Shown here: positions 1 through 12,964 of the stretch, in pieces
Layout of the letters: each line of letters starts with the position of its first letter
How positions within the stretch are numbered: position 1 is the first letter of the stretch
DNA from: Gongronella butleri
Taxonomy: Eukaryota > Mucoromycota > Mucoromycetes > Mucorales > Cunninghamellaceae
Direction: 5' to 3'
Length of the DNA: 64,000 nt
Assembly (NCBI GenBank): GCA_025201375.1
Contig: JAIWZP010000005.1
Location: forward strand, 496,001 to 560,000
Translations under genes and position numbers: made by a program
Notes under the pieces: generated by a model
Databases searched by the model: none
What the model was told of the DNA's origin: nothing
The model's input: the letters and a program-made list of their open reading frames with translations, nothing else

Positions 1-3000
1 GCAAGAACGAGACCGTGCAAGCTGCGGAAATCAAGGAATTCTGCCAAGCTGTCGGCAACCAAGCCGAAGTGTACGTCGATCGCGGCCAAAAGATGATTTG
101 CGCGCCCATGGACTTTGCCATTGTGGTTGGCTGGAAGGCGATCATCAAGGCTATTTTCCCTCGTGAGATTGATGGCGACCTTTTGAAGCTTGTGCACATG
201 TCCAATGGGTTCCGCATGCTCGAGGGCGGCGATCTCCTGTCTGTTGGTGATGTCGTGGACACGTACGCCAAGATCAATGCCATTGTCAACAACGATTCCG
301 GCAAATTGGTCGAGGTCAAGGGCGTGATTGTGCGCGAGGGCAAGCCCGTGATGGAAGTCACGTCGCAATTCTTGTACCGCGGCAATTTCACCGACTTTGA
401 GCACACGTTTGAGCGCAAGGTCGAGGTGCCCATGAATCTGACCCTCAACTCCATCAAGGACATTGCCGTGCTCAAATCCAAGCAATGGATCGACTGGACC
501 GAGGAATTGGACAATTACGAGCTTGCTCCTGGCTCGTCGCTCATCTTCCGCCTCGAATCCGAGTACCGCTATTTGAACAAGCGCGTGTACTCGTCGGTCA
601 AGACTTCTGGTACCGTGCACATGAAAGTGTCCACCAAGGAAATCGTCAAGGTGGCCAATGTCGTGTACGAGGCTGGCGAATCGCATGGCAATCCTGTCAT
701 TGAATATCTCAAGCGCAATGCACAAGAGATTGAGCAAGCCCACGACTTTGAAAATGGCGGCTACTCGGTGATGCCTGCCGAGGCCATCTATTCGTCGGTT
801 GTGCACGCGCCTGCTTCCAATGAGCCTTATGCCAATGTCTCTGGCGACTTTAATCCCATCCACGTCAACCCTTACTTTGCCGATTTGGCCGTTCTCCCCG
901 GCACCATCACCCACGGCATGTGGACCAGCGCCTCGACCCGCAAGTTTGTCGAGATTTTCGCCGCCGACAATGCCCCGCGTCGCGTCGTCGCGTATTCCGT
1001 GCAATTCATGGGCATGGTGTTGCCCGACGATCGCCTCGAGACCAAGCTGTACCACACGGGCATGAAGAATGGCCGTAAAATGATCAAGGTCGAGACCATC
1101 AACCAAAACAACGACAAGGTGGTGGTTGGCACCGCCGAGGTCGAGCAGCCCGTCACTGCCTACGTGTTCACTGGCCAGGGTTCGCAAGAACAAGGCATGG
1201 GCATGGCATTGTACGCGTCGTCGCCCGTCGCCAAGGACATTTGGGATCGCGCCGACCGCCATTTCATGGAAAATTACGGTTTCTCCATTTTGGACATTGT
1301 GCGCAACAACCCCAAGGAAAAGACCGTGTACTTTGGTGGCCCCCGAGGCAACAAGATCCGTCAAAACTACATGAGCATGACTTATGACGTTGTTGGCGAG
1401 GATGGCACCACCAAGACGCTTCCCTTGTTCCCCACCATCAAGGAACGCACCCCGTCTTACACTTTCCAGGCGCCCAATGGCCTCTTGTCCGCCACGCAAT
1501 TCACCCAGCCCGCTTTGACCCTCATGGAAAACGCCGCGTACGAGGATCTGCGCTCCAAGGAGCTGATTCAAGCCAATTGCGCGTTTGCCGGCCACTCGCT
1601 CGGTGAATACGCCGCCTTGGCCTCCGTCGTCAATGTGCTTCCTCTTGAATCGCTCGTGGACATTGTGTTTTACCGTGGTATGACCATGCAATCCGCCGTC
1701 AAGCGCGATGCAAAGGGTCGTTCCAACTATGGTATGGCCGCCGTCAACCCTGCGCGTGTTTCCAAGTCGTTCAATGACACGGCGCTGCGTGGCGTCGTCG
1801 ACACCATTGCGCGTATCAGCAACGACGTGCTTGAAATCGTCAATTTCAACGTTGAAAACTGGCAATATGTCGCTGCCGGTTCGCTGCCCAACTTGGACGT
1901 GCTGACCAACGTGCTCAATTACATCAAGACGTCCGGCATTGACTTGCAAAAGCTGATGGAGACCATGCCCATTGAGGAGGTGCGCAAGCATTTGGACGAG
2001 ATTGTCGAGGGAGCGCTTGAAAAGACGCGCGAAAAGGTGGCCAAGCAAGGCCATTTGAAATTGGAGCGCGGCTACGCGACGGTGCCTCTTCCCGGCATCG
2101 ATGTGCCTTTCCACTCGTCGTTCTTGTTGAGTGGTGTTGCGCCTTTCCGCAGCTACTTGGCCAAAAAGATCAATCCCTCGGACATTGATGTCGTGCAATT
2201 GACCGGCAAGTACATCCCCAACTTGACGGCCGAGCCCTTCCGCATGGACAAGGAGTACATTGCCAACATTTACAACCTCACGTCCAGCCCTCGCCTCGCC
2301 AAGGTTCTCAAGAATTGGGCCGATGACAAGTATGTGTCTGCTGCTCAACAACAACGCCTTGGTTACACAATCTTGGTCGAGCTGCTCGCGTACCAATTCG
2401 CTTCTCCCGTGCGCTGGATCGAAACCCAAGATCAGCTCTTCAAGCACTTCCAGGTCGAGCGCCTCATTGAGGTCGGTCCCTCGCCCACGCTCGTCGGCAT
2501 GGCCACGCGCACGTTGAACCTCAAGTACCAGGCTTATGACGATGCCCTCAGCAATCGCCGCCAGAACCTCAACATCTCCAAGAATGCCCAAGAGATTTAC
2601 TATGAATTTGAGGATGAAGCGCCTGCGGAAGCTGCCCCTGAATCTGCTTCTGCCGCCCTTGCTGCTGCTGCCGCTGCTCCTGCCGCCGCCGCCGCCCCCG
2701 TGGCCGCTGCGCCTGTCGCTGCCTCTGCTGGCCCCGCCGCTGCCGTTGCGTAAGTTTTTTTAAAAAAAAAAAAAAGAAAAAAAAAAAGACAAAAAAAAGG
2801 ACCGATTTGCTCATTTTCATTTTTCTTTTTTTTTTTTTTTTTTTTCATCAGCGATGCGCCCGTGACGGCGACCGAGGTGATCCACGTGGTGGTTGCGCAA
2901 AAGCTCAAAAAGTCGGTGGACGAGATCCCTCTGTCCAAGGCCATCAAGGACTTGGTCGGTGGCAAATCGACGATGCAAAACGAGATTTTGGGCGATTTGC

Positions 3001-5140
3001 AAAAGGAATTCAGCAATGCCGTGCCTGAAAAGGCCGAGGAGACGCCTCTGGACGAATTGGGTGCGTCGCTCGACGGCAGCTTCTCTGGCTCGCTCGGCAA
3101 GCACACCAGCTCGCTTGTTGCCAAGATGATTGGCTCCAAGATGCCTGGTGGCTTCACGCTCGCCAATGCCAAGTCTTACTTGGGCACCACCTATGGGCTG
3201 GGCTCTGGTCGCACCGATGGTGTGCTTCTGATGGGTCTGACCATGGAACCTGCCGCGCGTCTGGGCGCCGAGGCCGAGGCCAAGGCCTGGCTCGACTCTG
3301 TCACGCAAGCGTACGCCAAAAAGGCCGGCGTGACCATCACCGCCGGTGGTGCTGGTGGCGCTGCTGGTGGCGCTGGTGGCGCGGCCGTTGCCGTGATCAA
3401 CAGCGAGGAATTCGACGCGCTCAAGGCCAAGCAAGACAGCTTGATCTACCAGCAGCTGAATTTGTACGCGCGCTACCTCCAAAAGGACTTGCGCGATGGC
3501 CACAAGCTGTACGAGCAAGAAAAGACTACGACCGCCAAGTTGCAAGCCGAATTGGACCTCTGGTTGAGCGAGCACGGTGATGTTTACGCCGAGGGCATTG
3601 CCCCTGTGTTTTCGCCGCTCAAGGCGCGCCGCTACGACTCGTACTGGAACTGGGTGCGCCAAGACGCGCTCGAGATGTGGTACGCCATCATCTTTGGCAA
3701 GCTTGCCATTGTTGATCGCGAAGTCACTGCGCAATGCCTGCGCATCATGAACCGCGCCAACCCGCAGCTCATTGAATACATGCATTACACGGTGCAAAAC
3801 TGCGCCGGCGACAAGGGCGAGACGTACCGCCTTGCCAAGGAATTGGGCCAGACGCTGATTGAGAATTGCGTCGAGGTGTTGAACGAAAACCCCATTTACA
3901 AGGATGGTAAGCCAAAATTGGGTCAATTGGGGCGGAGAGGGGAAAAGATGGGAAAAGAGACCCCCCCAAAAAAAAAATTGGCGAGATCAAAAAAAAAAAT
4001 TGAAAAAAAAAAGAAAACGACGCTCAATTCCCCATTTTTTTTTATAGTCAACTTCCCCACTGGCCCCAAGACGGAGCTGACTGAAAAGGGTGACATTGGC
4101 TATGAAGAGATTGCTCGCCCTGGCTGCCGCAAGTTGGCGGATTATGTCAGTGACATGGCTGCTGGTTCCAAGATGACCGAGTTCTCGAACCGCCTCAAGG
4201 TGCAGCAGAATCTTGGTCGCCTGTACAAAATCATCCGCAATCAGCACAAGATGAAGAAATCGACCAAGCTCGAGATTCGCGATCTTTATGGCGATGTTTT
4301 GCGCTCCATGTCCATGTCCAATGCGATTGTCAAGGAGACGCGTGGCCGCCAACGCCGCCTGTCGTCGACGGGCCGCACGGCCGAGCGCAAGCGTGTCACG
4401 GAGCGTGCGCAAAAGACCGAGACGATTCCATTCTTGCACATGAAGAAGAAGAACGTCAATGATCCTTCCGGCTGGGAATTCAGCAGCCGTTTGACGGCGA
4501 CGTATCTCGATGTGCTTCAAGAGGCTGCCACGGAAGGCATCACGTTCACCAACAAGTGTGTGCTCGTCACTGGCGCCGGCAAGGGCTCCATTGGTGCCGA
4601 GGTGCTCAAGGGCCTCGTTTCCGGCGGTGCCAAGGTCGTTGTGACCACGTCGCGCTTCAGCAAGCCCGTCACCGAGTACTTCCAGTCCATCTACCAGACG
4701 TTTGGCTCGCGTGGCTCCGAATTGGTCCTTGTGCCCTTCAACCAGGGCTCCAAGCAAGATGTTCAGGCGCTCGTCGACTACATTTACGACCCCAAGGGCC
4801 TCGGCTGGGATCTCGATTACATTGTGCCATTTGCCGCCATCCCCGAGAATGGCCGCCAGATCGACGACATTGACTCAAAGTCCGAGCTCGCCCACCGCAT
4901 GATGCTGACCAACTTGATTCGCATGCTCGGTGCCGTCAAGACCCACAAGCAGGCCATTGGCTCCGACACGCGTCCCGCCCAGGTCATCCTGCCCCTGTCG
5001 CCCAACCACGGCACCTTTGGCTCCGATGGTCTCTACTCTGAGTCCAAGATCTCGCTCGAGACCCTGTTCAACCGCTGGTACTCGGAGGATTGGTCCTCGT
5101 ACCTCTTGATCACCGGTGCTGTCATTGGGTAAGCCATTGA

Positions 5141-5213
<73 letters not shown>

Positions 5214-8200
5214 GGAAAAATGTTCACTCACTCTCGTCAATTCTTTCAAAATTAGTTGGACCCGCGGCACTGGCCTCATGAGCCCCAACAATGTGATTGC
5301 CGAAGGCATTGAGGCGCTTGGCGTGCGCACGTTCAGCGCCACCGAGATGTCGTTCAACATCCTTGGTCTGATGCACCCCACCATGGTGGAACACTGCATG
5401 CACGAGCCTCTCTGGGCCGATTTGAACGGTGGCTTGCACTTTATCCCCAACTTGCAAGAAATCAGCAACAACTTGCGCAAGGAGATCCGCGAATCGTCCG
5501 AGGTCCGCAAGGCCGTCGCTGCCGACAATGCCATCGACTTCAAGATTGTCAATGGCGAGGAGGCCGAGCGCAATTACAAGCCCCACAAGGTCACGCCACG
5601 CGCCAACATGAAGTTTGCTTTCCCCGAGCTCAAGAAGTATGATGCGCTCAAGCACTTGTCGCATCTCAAGGGCATGCTCGACCTCGACAAGGTGATTGTC
5701 GTTGCCGGCTTTGGCGAAGTGTCGCCATGGGGCAATGCCCGCACCCGCTGGGAGATGGAAGCCAAGGGCGAATTCTCGCTCGAGGGCTGCATCGAGATGG
5801 CCTGGATCATGGGCTACATCAAGCACTTCCAAGGCAAGCTCAAGAATGGCAATGCCTACTCTGGCTGGGTCGACACAAAGACCAATGAACCTGTCGAGGA
5901 CAAGGACATCAAGTCCAAGTACGAGAAGCAGATCCTCGAGCACTCTGGTATCCGCTTCATTGGTAAGAAAAGAAAAAAAAAGTTGAAAAAAAATGAAAAA
6001 AAAAATACTCATCAAAAAAATCTTTTTGATCAATTTGCATGTAGAGCCCGAAGTCATGAACGGCTACGATCCCAAGCAAAAGATGCTCATGCAAGAAATT
6101 GTCGTTGACCACGATTTGGAGCCATTTGCTTGCTCGCAAGAGGAGGCGCAGCACTTCAAGTTGCAGCAAGGCGACAAGGCCGACATTTACGAGACGGCAC
6201 CCGATGAATGGGTTGTTGTGCTTCGCAAGGGTGCCACTTTGTATGTGCCCAAGGCTCTGCGCTTCGACCGCCTCGTTGCTGGCCAGATCCCCACTGGCTG
6301 GGATGCCGCGCGCTATGGTGTGCCCAAGGACATCATTGACCAAGTCGACCCCGTCACGCTGTTCAACCTCGTGTCCACCGTCGAGGCGTTTGTGTCGTGT
6401 GGTATCACGGATCCCTATGAATTCTTCAAGTACGTCCACGTTTCCGAGATTGGCAACACGACCGGTTCCGGTGTCGGTGGCCAGATGGCGCAGCGTGGTC
6501 TGTTCCGCGACCGCTTGCTCGATAAGCCCGTGCAAAAGGACATTTTGCAGGAATCCTTCATCAACACGATGCCTGCCTGGGTCAATTTGCTGCTCTTGTC
6601 CGCGTCGGGTCCCATCCGCACGCCCGTCAATGCCTGCGCCACGTCGGCTGTGTCTGTGGAATTGGCCGTCGACTCGATCATGTCCGGCAAGGCCAAGATC
6701 ATGATTGCTGGTGCCACCGAGGACGTCACCGAGGAGTCCAGTTACGAATTCGCCAACATGAAGGCCACGTCCAATGCTGTCGACGAATTGGAGCACGGTC
6801 GCACCCCCGCCGAGATGTCGCGTCCTGCCACCACCACGCGTAATGGTTTCATGGAAGCCCACGGTGCCGCCAACCACATTTTGATGACTGCTCAGACCGC
6901 CATCGAGATTGGTGCGCCCATCTATGGTATCATTGCCCTCACCAACACCGCCACCGACAAGGAAGGCCGCTCCGTGCCCGCCCCTGGTGCCGGTATCCTG
7001 ACCACCGCGCGCGAGGCCAAGCAAAAGCGTCAGTCGCCCTTGCTCAACTTCAAGTACCGCGCGCGTCAGCTCAAGGCTCGCCGTGAGCAGATCAGCGCGT
7101 GGGTCGAGGCCGAGTACGACGCCATGTTGGACGAATTGAACGAATTGAAGCAAGAGGGCGCGTTTGCCGACAAGCAAGACGAGCAAGCCTGGGTCCATGA
7201 GCGCTCTGAATTCATCAACAAGGAAGCCAAGCGTCAAGAAAAGGAAGCCTATGCCACTTGGTCGCATCAATTCTACCAGCAAGATCCCGCCATTGCCCCT
7301 CTGCGTGGTGCTCTTGCCGTCTATGGCTTGACCGTGGACGACATCAACGTCGCCTCGTTCCACGGCACGTCCACAAAGGCCAATGACAAGAACGAGTCGC
7401 GTGTGCTCAACACCCAATTGAAGCATCTTGGCCGTACAAAGGGCAATGCCTTGTTGGCCATCACCCAAAAGTACTTGACCGGTCACCCCAAGGGCCCTGC
7501 CGCTTCCTGGATGGCCAATGGTATGATCCAATCCTTGCTCTCTGGCATTGTCCCCGGCAACCGCAACGCCGACAATGTCGACGAGGTCCTCAAGGAATTC
7601 GAGTACATTGTCTACCCATCGCGCTCCATCCAGACCGATGGATTGAAGGCTGGTTTGCTCAAGTCCTTTGGCTTTGGTCAAGCTGGTGGTGAAATTCTCA
7701 TTATCCACCCCGATTACGTGCTCGCCGCCCTCGACGAGGCCGATTACAATGCGTACAAGGCCCGCAACGACCAGCGCTACGCCAAGGCCTACCGCTACTT
7801 GCACGACTCCATGACTGGCGTCGCCGACTTTATCCAGGTCAAGGATGCCGCGCCCTACTCGGACGACCTCGAGCACACCGTGTACCTCAACCCTCACGCT
7901 CGCGCTCAGTACTCCAAGGAGAAGAAGACCTGGGTCTTTGACCAAAAGACCGCCACCCAGGGCCCCGCCACCTCGTCCGACGCGGCAGCCACGAAGCAGG
8001 TGCTCCAGTCCCTCACTGAGCAGCAGGCTGGCAGCAAAAAGGGCGTCGGTGTCGACGTCGAGCTCACCTCGGCCATCCACATCGACAATGATACCTTTGT
8101 GCAACGCAACTTTACCCCTGCGGAAATCGCCTACTGCGCCGCCAAGCCAGACCCCGCCGCTTCCTTCTCAGGCCGCTGGTCCGCAAAGGAGGCCGTCTTC

Positions 8201-8413
8201 AAGGCCATCTCTTCGTACGGCAACATCCCCTCCCAGGGCGCCGCTGCCCCCTTGATCGACATTGAAATCGCTACGGAAGACGCCACGGGCGCCCCCGTCG
8301 TCAAGCTCAATGGCAAGGCCCAACAACTCGCCGCTCAGGCTGGCATCGCCAACGTCATTGTCTCCATCAGCCACTCAGGCGCTTACAGCGTCGCCGTCGC
8401 TCTCGCTCAATAA
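1..8413 (+). CDS. Fused type I fatty acid synthase (beta-alpha single chain), 5' partial
   Basis: Cytosolic fungal fatty acid synthase that builds palmitoyl/stearoyl-CoA from acetyl- and malonyl-CoA. The gene starts before the window and the frame is open from base 3. Exons: 3-2749, 2852-3906, 4048-5128, 5256-5962, 6045-8413, giving 2652 residues. Domains in order: hot-dog dehydratase ([10 protein letters not shown] near residue 281, GTITHG near 299); malonyl/palmitoyl transferase ([13 protein letters not shown] near 389, nucleophile Ser 532 in GHSLGEY, His 704); Ala-rich linker; acyl carrier protein (Ser 955 in GGKST); ketoreductase ([11 protein letters not shown] near 1441); ketosynthase (Cys 2061 in NACATS, then [10 protein letters not shown] and TGHPKG); C-terminal phosphopantetheinyl transferase (GVDVE near 2532, WSAKEAVFK). 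In yeast the beta chain ends and the alpha chain begins inside the transferase; here that point (about 2311-2370) is read through without a stop. Acetyltransferase and enoylreductase must lie upstream. Identification is secure. Confidence 0.96.
5144..5211 (+). repeat. 68-nt A homopolymer in FAS intron 3
   Basis: An uninterrupted run of about 68 A fills the middle of the intron 5129-5255. It lies on the sense strand, so it is not the usual pyrimidine tract. The true length may differ from the assembled length because such runs are hard to sequence. Confidence 0.9.
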
Positions 8414-8564
8414 GTCATTTATCATCTCTTCCTCTCTTTTTTCGTGTGTGTTCCCCCCCTCCCTCCCCTCTCGCCCCTTCCATCTCATCTATTAGATTTT
8501 CTTATTTTATCTTTATTTCTCTCTATCTCTTGTGTGTGTTCCCTTTTAAAAAAAATATTGATAA

Positions 8565-8570
8565 AATAAA
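8565..8570 (+). terminator. Poly(A) signal of FAS
   Basis: AATAAA about 150 bases after the FAS stop codon, inside a T-rich then AT-rich stretch followed by a TGTGTGTG element. This fits a eukaryotic polyadenylation site. It is a short motif, so the call rests on position. Confidence 0.5.
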
Positions 8571-9888
8571 TACAATGTGTGTGTTTTTTTCAAAAAAAAA
8601 AAAAAAAATCGGTTTTCGAAAACGGTGGTTTTCGTCGAGGGTATACTGTAGTCATGCGTCGGAAAATCGAGAAATCGAGGTCTTCCGGTCGCTGCGCCAT
8701 TCTACCCAAGGGTAAATGGTCCCCATTCACTGCGCAGAAATGCAATACTGTAAAACCACGGGGTCCATCGGCTGGTTCTCGCGCAAAACGCGCATTACGA
8801 ACTTTTTGGACTCATTTTCGGCCAAGAGCAAACTCGACGAAAAAATGAACGCAGCGAGTGGAAACGCGTAGCATCAGAAAGAGGACGACCTGCTGCAAGT
8901 GTGGACGGCGGTGATCTATGAAAAATAAGGGCTCCACAAAACTGGCATGTGGGAGAAAAAAGGACGCGATTTGGGACATTTTCATTTCGCAACGACCGGT
9001 TTGGCAATACTTGTCCCCGCCCACCGCGTTCATCATCCATGCTCCGGACGCGTCTCTTGCTGGCCGACGCGTCACCACGGCTCTACAACGCTTTTTGGAC
9101 GCGCAACTGGCCTGCAAAGTTAAACCTAAAATCTCTCGTAGCTCATCAACGACTCAATGGATCCCACTCATTTATTGCATTTTCCGTGGTTTCACCATCA
9201 TGCACTTGCATCTTGAGGAAAAGTTTGCTGCCATTCTGCGCACCCACATTTTCAATTTCTCCTCGCAAGCTCAAAAATGTTTTTGTCATCCGCGCGTGGT
9301 GCGCCTCAAAGAGGTTTGGCAGCAAAAAATGTTGGTCCCTCTCAGGTTTCCAGCGCGTCTTTTCACATTTGAATGCAACTTGCATGTTGTACAACTGAAT
9401 TGGCATGGTGTACGTACTTTTTGACATGACCGCGATTTTGACAATTTCAGCCATGTCTCGTCCACCAAATGTAATTCGATCCTGATGAACTTGCACCGGC
9501 AGAAAGAAGCACGCCACAGAGTCATTTGGACCCTGCCTGGCGCAGTCGATGCACGAACGTGGTACAGCTTGGAGTGGCGTGCAAACATTTAATTTCAATT
9601 GATGAACAGCAATGAATAGCGCAAAACATGATTTGCCGGTGTGACAAAGATGATTCAAAGCTTGATTCTCTCTCGAATGAAAGCCATTTCACCCGTGGTG
9701 TTCGCCAAAAAAAAAAAAACCAGAGAAATCCCTACGTCGAAAAAACTGCTATGATACAGTATTTTTCTAAAAAGTGATTTGATCATGTAAAAATTGCAGC
9801 GCTGTACTGTATCATAAGACGCGCGCGCTCGAGCATCATTATTGTTTTTCCGCATACTGTAGCTGTGTAGCTGACTCGACGCTTGACA
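8571..9888. other. Intergenic, no confident gene
   Basis: Mixed-composition DNA after FAS with several TACTGTA/TACAGTA motifs (for example near 8642 and 8744). It holds one protein-like open frame on the minus strand, listed separately. I recognise nothing else. Confidence 0.5.
9146..9658 (-). CDS. Unassigned open frame, possible exon or gene remnant
   Basis: A 170-residue open frame with balanced, protein-like composition, unlike most frames in this repeat-rich region. It has two CxxC-like cysteine spacings and several His and Arg residues, but no motif I can name. No good initiation context, neighbouring exon or partner gene was found. It could be one exon of a gene, a relic of a mobile element, or chance. 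Confidence 0.25.
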   Translation of the reverse strand: MNHLCHTGKSCFALFIAVHQLKLNVCTPLQAVPRSCIDCARQGPNDSVACFFLPVQVHQDRITFGGRDMAEIVKIAVMSKSTYTMPIQLYNMQVAFKCEKTRWKPERDQHFLLPNLFEAHHARMTKTFLSLRGEIENVGAQNGSKLFLKMQVHDGETTENAINEWDPLSR

Positions 9889-10810
9889 TTTGTACGCTTG
9901 TGAAAGCCGTTCAAACATTTCAAAAAATTTCAACCTCGATGTTCTCGGCAACGGATTATCATAGACAACACGCGGCGCTTTTAACATGTCGAAGGCATCA
10001 TCTCTTGCATCTCTATCAAATGAAACCAGTTTCATCGATGGATGACCAAAACTCGCGGAAAAAATTCACTTTTTCAACAAAATCTTTAACGGCGATTTGC
10101 TCGACAACGGTCTAGTCGACCCGTGATTTTTATTATTATTGCAGATTGTATAACAAATAGGGGGCAAAGCATCTACATAATGGGATGAATTGCAGCGCGA
10201 TATCTTGGGGTTTAACTTTTTGCATCGGTCATTTCACCAGGCTACTGCAGCCTAGTCAGCGCACAAAAATTGCAAAATAAAAAAAATAAAAAAATAAAAA
10301 AAATTAAAATTTCCATGCAATCCACCACCTTAATTTGGAGGTGTCAAACCTTAAATTTTGCAAAAAAAATCTTGCCCAAAGTAAGCAGTTTTCTCAAGTC
10401 GATCGCCGTTCATGCGTCAGTCTTTAGGCATTTTTCTTAAGTTGGGGCGACGTGTCATTTTGTCTGCTAATAGCAAATCGTCGGAATTACCTGTTTGGAA
10501 TGCATTGATCACTCGGAATTTGAAATTTTCCAAATTTGGCATGTTCTGAGATTGAAATGGGTGACCCCTGAGTGACCCCTGAATTTTTCAAAAGTGGTCG
10601 TAGCGCTTTGGCGTTTTAAGCTTTTTTGTTGTAAATTTCGCATTGAATTCGATGCGGCTATTTTTGAGTGGGGTCGATCACGCAGAAATGTTCAGATGAA
10701 TGCAAAATAGTACAAATATGATAATTTTTGGCATTTTCGAGTCCCAAAAAAATCGGGCGGGTCCGTCCTGAACACTGGGCTATAGTTTATTACGCTGCGA
10801 CGCAGGTTTC
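9889..10810 (+). repeat. Dispersed repeat family A, copy 1
   Basis: About 920 bp that align along their whole length with 61551-62486 in the same orientation, with substitutions and small indels. Shared landmarks include TTTGTACGCTTGTGAAAGC at the left end, GGGGGCAAAGCA in the middle and CAAAAGTGGTCGTAGCGC near the right end. No long reading frame is kept in both copies, so this looks like a non-coding element. I see no clear target-site duplication or terminal repeat. Confidence 0.85.
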
Positions 10811-12464
10811 ACTACTGTCAGGTTCCAGCAGCATCCAGCCTGACAAGTGACAAGCTTCTTGCCCACATTTACAGTATTTTTTTCGTGTTTGCGCCGCTTC
10901 GTCGCCTTGGTCCTCGCCGCTCGCACATGTCCCTCGCACTCGTCCCTCGCTAGGCGCTCGTTGTCGCAGCACGTCCGCATCCACCTTGTGCTTGGCCCGC
11001 ACGCGTCCTTTTTACACGACGCGCTCGTTTCATTCAAAACACGCGTCGCAAGCTCGCAACGCATCGTGAGTTCACGACGTGCCCAACGCGTGAATTGGCT
11101 CGGCTCCCGCCTTGCCCGATCTTCATCACGCGCATCCACATTCATGTCTTGCTTGGTCACCAGGGAGGTCGATTATTACCAGATATACATGGCAATTATA
11201 ATAAAACTGATGTAATTTAATTACCCATTTTTGTATTATCATATACTTTGCCCAGGGTGTACGCTAAGGATAGACTCGTGTCTTTGCTTCGATGCACCAC
11301 CGGGAATGTCTAATTTTTGATATTTTCTTGGTCATCATTTGGACATTTAATCAAAAGATGAACTAAAAGACTTGACCCACCACCCAGCATTGTCTGTCCA
11401 ACAAGTCCAGTCATCGTCACCTCGTCTTCTTTGGCCGCCTATCATACTACAGTATACAGTATGCCCTCCTCCCTGCATGGCCGTTTGCTTGGACGCATCC
11501 TCACCTCCTCGAAGCTACAGTAAGGAGCATCAAGTAGTGCATCATCACCACTACTGGCGGGAGGAGAGCAGGCTGTAAAATATTTCTGGAGGCACGGCAG
11601 ACCGGCAAAGTCTGAAAAACGCGCTCTTCTGCGTTAAAAAGATAAATGTGTACAGTACGTTTTTACTGCATACAGTTCAGCGTGATGCTTCATCAGGGTT
11701 CAGGGCTTCAGGCATCGAAACAAATGTCAATCTTGACATGGATACAGTACAGTACAGTAATTAGAGCATGCAAGGCAGCAGATCACAGCCAAGATTCATT
11801 CTCGGTCGCACACAAGGCCTGACATCTTGCTTTTCCTAGCTAGCACACGCTCTATACGGTATTAGTGCGTAAAGCACATCATCAGCAGCTTGTGCTGCGG
11901 CTACGCGTGACGCTCATTTACTGTAGGAGGATGGTCAGAATTCCATGTTTGTGGCATTTTCAGGTAGACTTTTAATAAACTCTTGGTAGTATTATGTCGA
12001 TTGGATGAGTGGGGCCACAGAAATCATAGCTCTCCACCACAGGGGGTGGCGAACTATTAGGGGGATTGCCCCACTTCGTCACCCTCCATTTTTATCAGAA
12101 AATCATAGACACTTGGACAAGCAATGGACAAAAAAATTTGGGATTTACAAATATTTTTGGCCGATCGCCGTAGCACTCACATTACTGTACTACCCCTTTG
12201 TGTACTGTAGCATGACGCGCTGGATGCAAAAAAGGGTGCCCAATGCAATGCATTGATTCCCATGATCGGACCGTTTGCACAGCCCGAGACTCCGGTCAGC
12301 TCGCCACACAGCTGAATGTCTGACCCTGAATCATCCATTCCCCTTTATTTAAGCTTGCCTTCCCTTAGTCTCTCTTTCTCTTCCCTCTCATCTTTCTTCT
12401 CCCCATTAAAGCCGTACTTTTAGTCCCGTCTTTTCTGTCTTGTTCACTAGATTTACAACAATAA
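10811..12464. repeat. Repeat-rich intergenic DNA
   Basis: Contains a fragment of repeat family B at about 11570-11720 (compare 42370-42480 and 62500-62570) and many TACAGTA/TACTGTA motifs, including a run of overlapping CAGTA units at 11741-11760. An Arg/Lys-rich open frame at 10780-11160 (minus) has low-complexity composition and is not called as a gene. Confidence 0.6.
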
Positions 12465-12640
12465 CAACACGCGTCATCAATTTATATCTACTGAGATCGA
12501 AAAATGCACTGTATATGATAGATCAAACGCTTTTTGACATTTTGTGCAAAAATTTAAAACGGATGAAAATTGTTGTGCTTCATCATTGCATTTTCTCGAG
12601 CGCTTGCTGTGTTGTTGACTACTTTACCTACTGTGATTAT
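12465..12640 (+). repeat. Dispersed repeat family B, partial copy
   Basis: Shares GCAAAAATT(T/C)AAAACGG, then GATGAAAATTGT, then a CGAGCRCTTGCTG segment with 42479-42620. The copies differ by several indels. It ends shortly before the 3' end of the Mdv1-like gene. Confidence 0.6.
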
Positions 12641-12964
12641 ACAGTATGATATCAAAAGGCCGTCATATCATTGTTCTTGTTGTTGTGCTTTCTTTATCAT
12701 GATGGGATTTTAAATTCGGAAAGACTGGCGAAGAGGAAAGGCACGTAAATCGCGAAACACGCCAAACGCAGGATTTCCACGTTCCACCATTACTGTATAC
12801 AGTATCATATCTTGATATGATATGCAGAACCCAGTCGCGTAGCATCTAATATTTTTTTCACTATGCGTATACAAATAGTTTATTGCAAAATTATACAAGG
12901 AGGAGGGTGGAGAGGGAAAGGGCGAGAAGGGAAGATGCAAATGAAAAAGTGGAAAAATGGCGTT

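Noticed and set aside
2600..3172. Minus-strand Ala-rich frame across the FAS linker
   Set aside because: Shadow of the Ala/Pro linker and ACP coding sequence on the plus strand.
5957..8104. 715-residue minus-strand frame opposite FAS
   Set aside because: Antisense shadow of the long FAS last exon; codon bias of the plus-strand gene keeps it open and it has no domain.
10780..11160. 126-residue Arg/Lys-rich open frame on the minus strand
   Set aside because: Composition follows local GC-rich DNA; no motif, no splice partner, and it overlaps the end of repeat family A.
8414..12964. Possible hidden gene cluster in the 4.5-kb gap
   Set aside because: Most of the gap aligns with repeats elsewhere in the window and no family motif was found on either strand.
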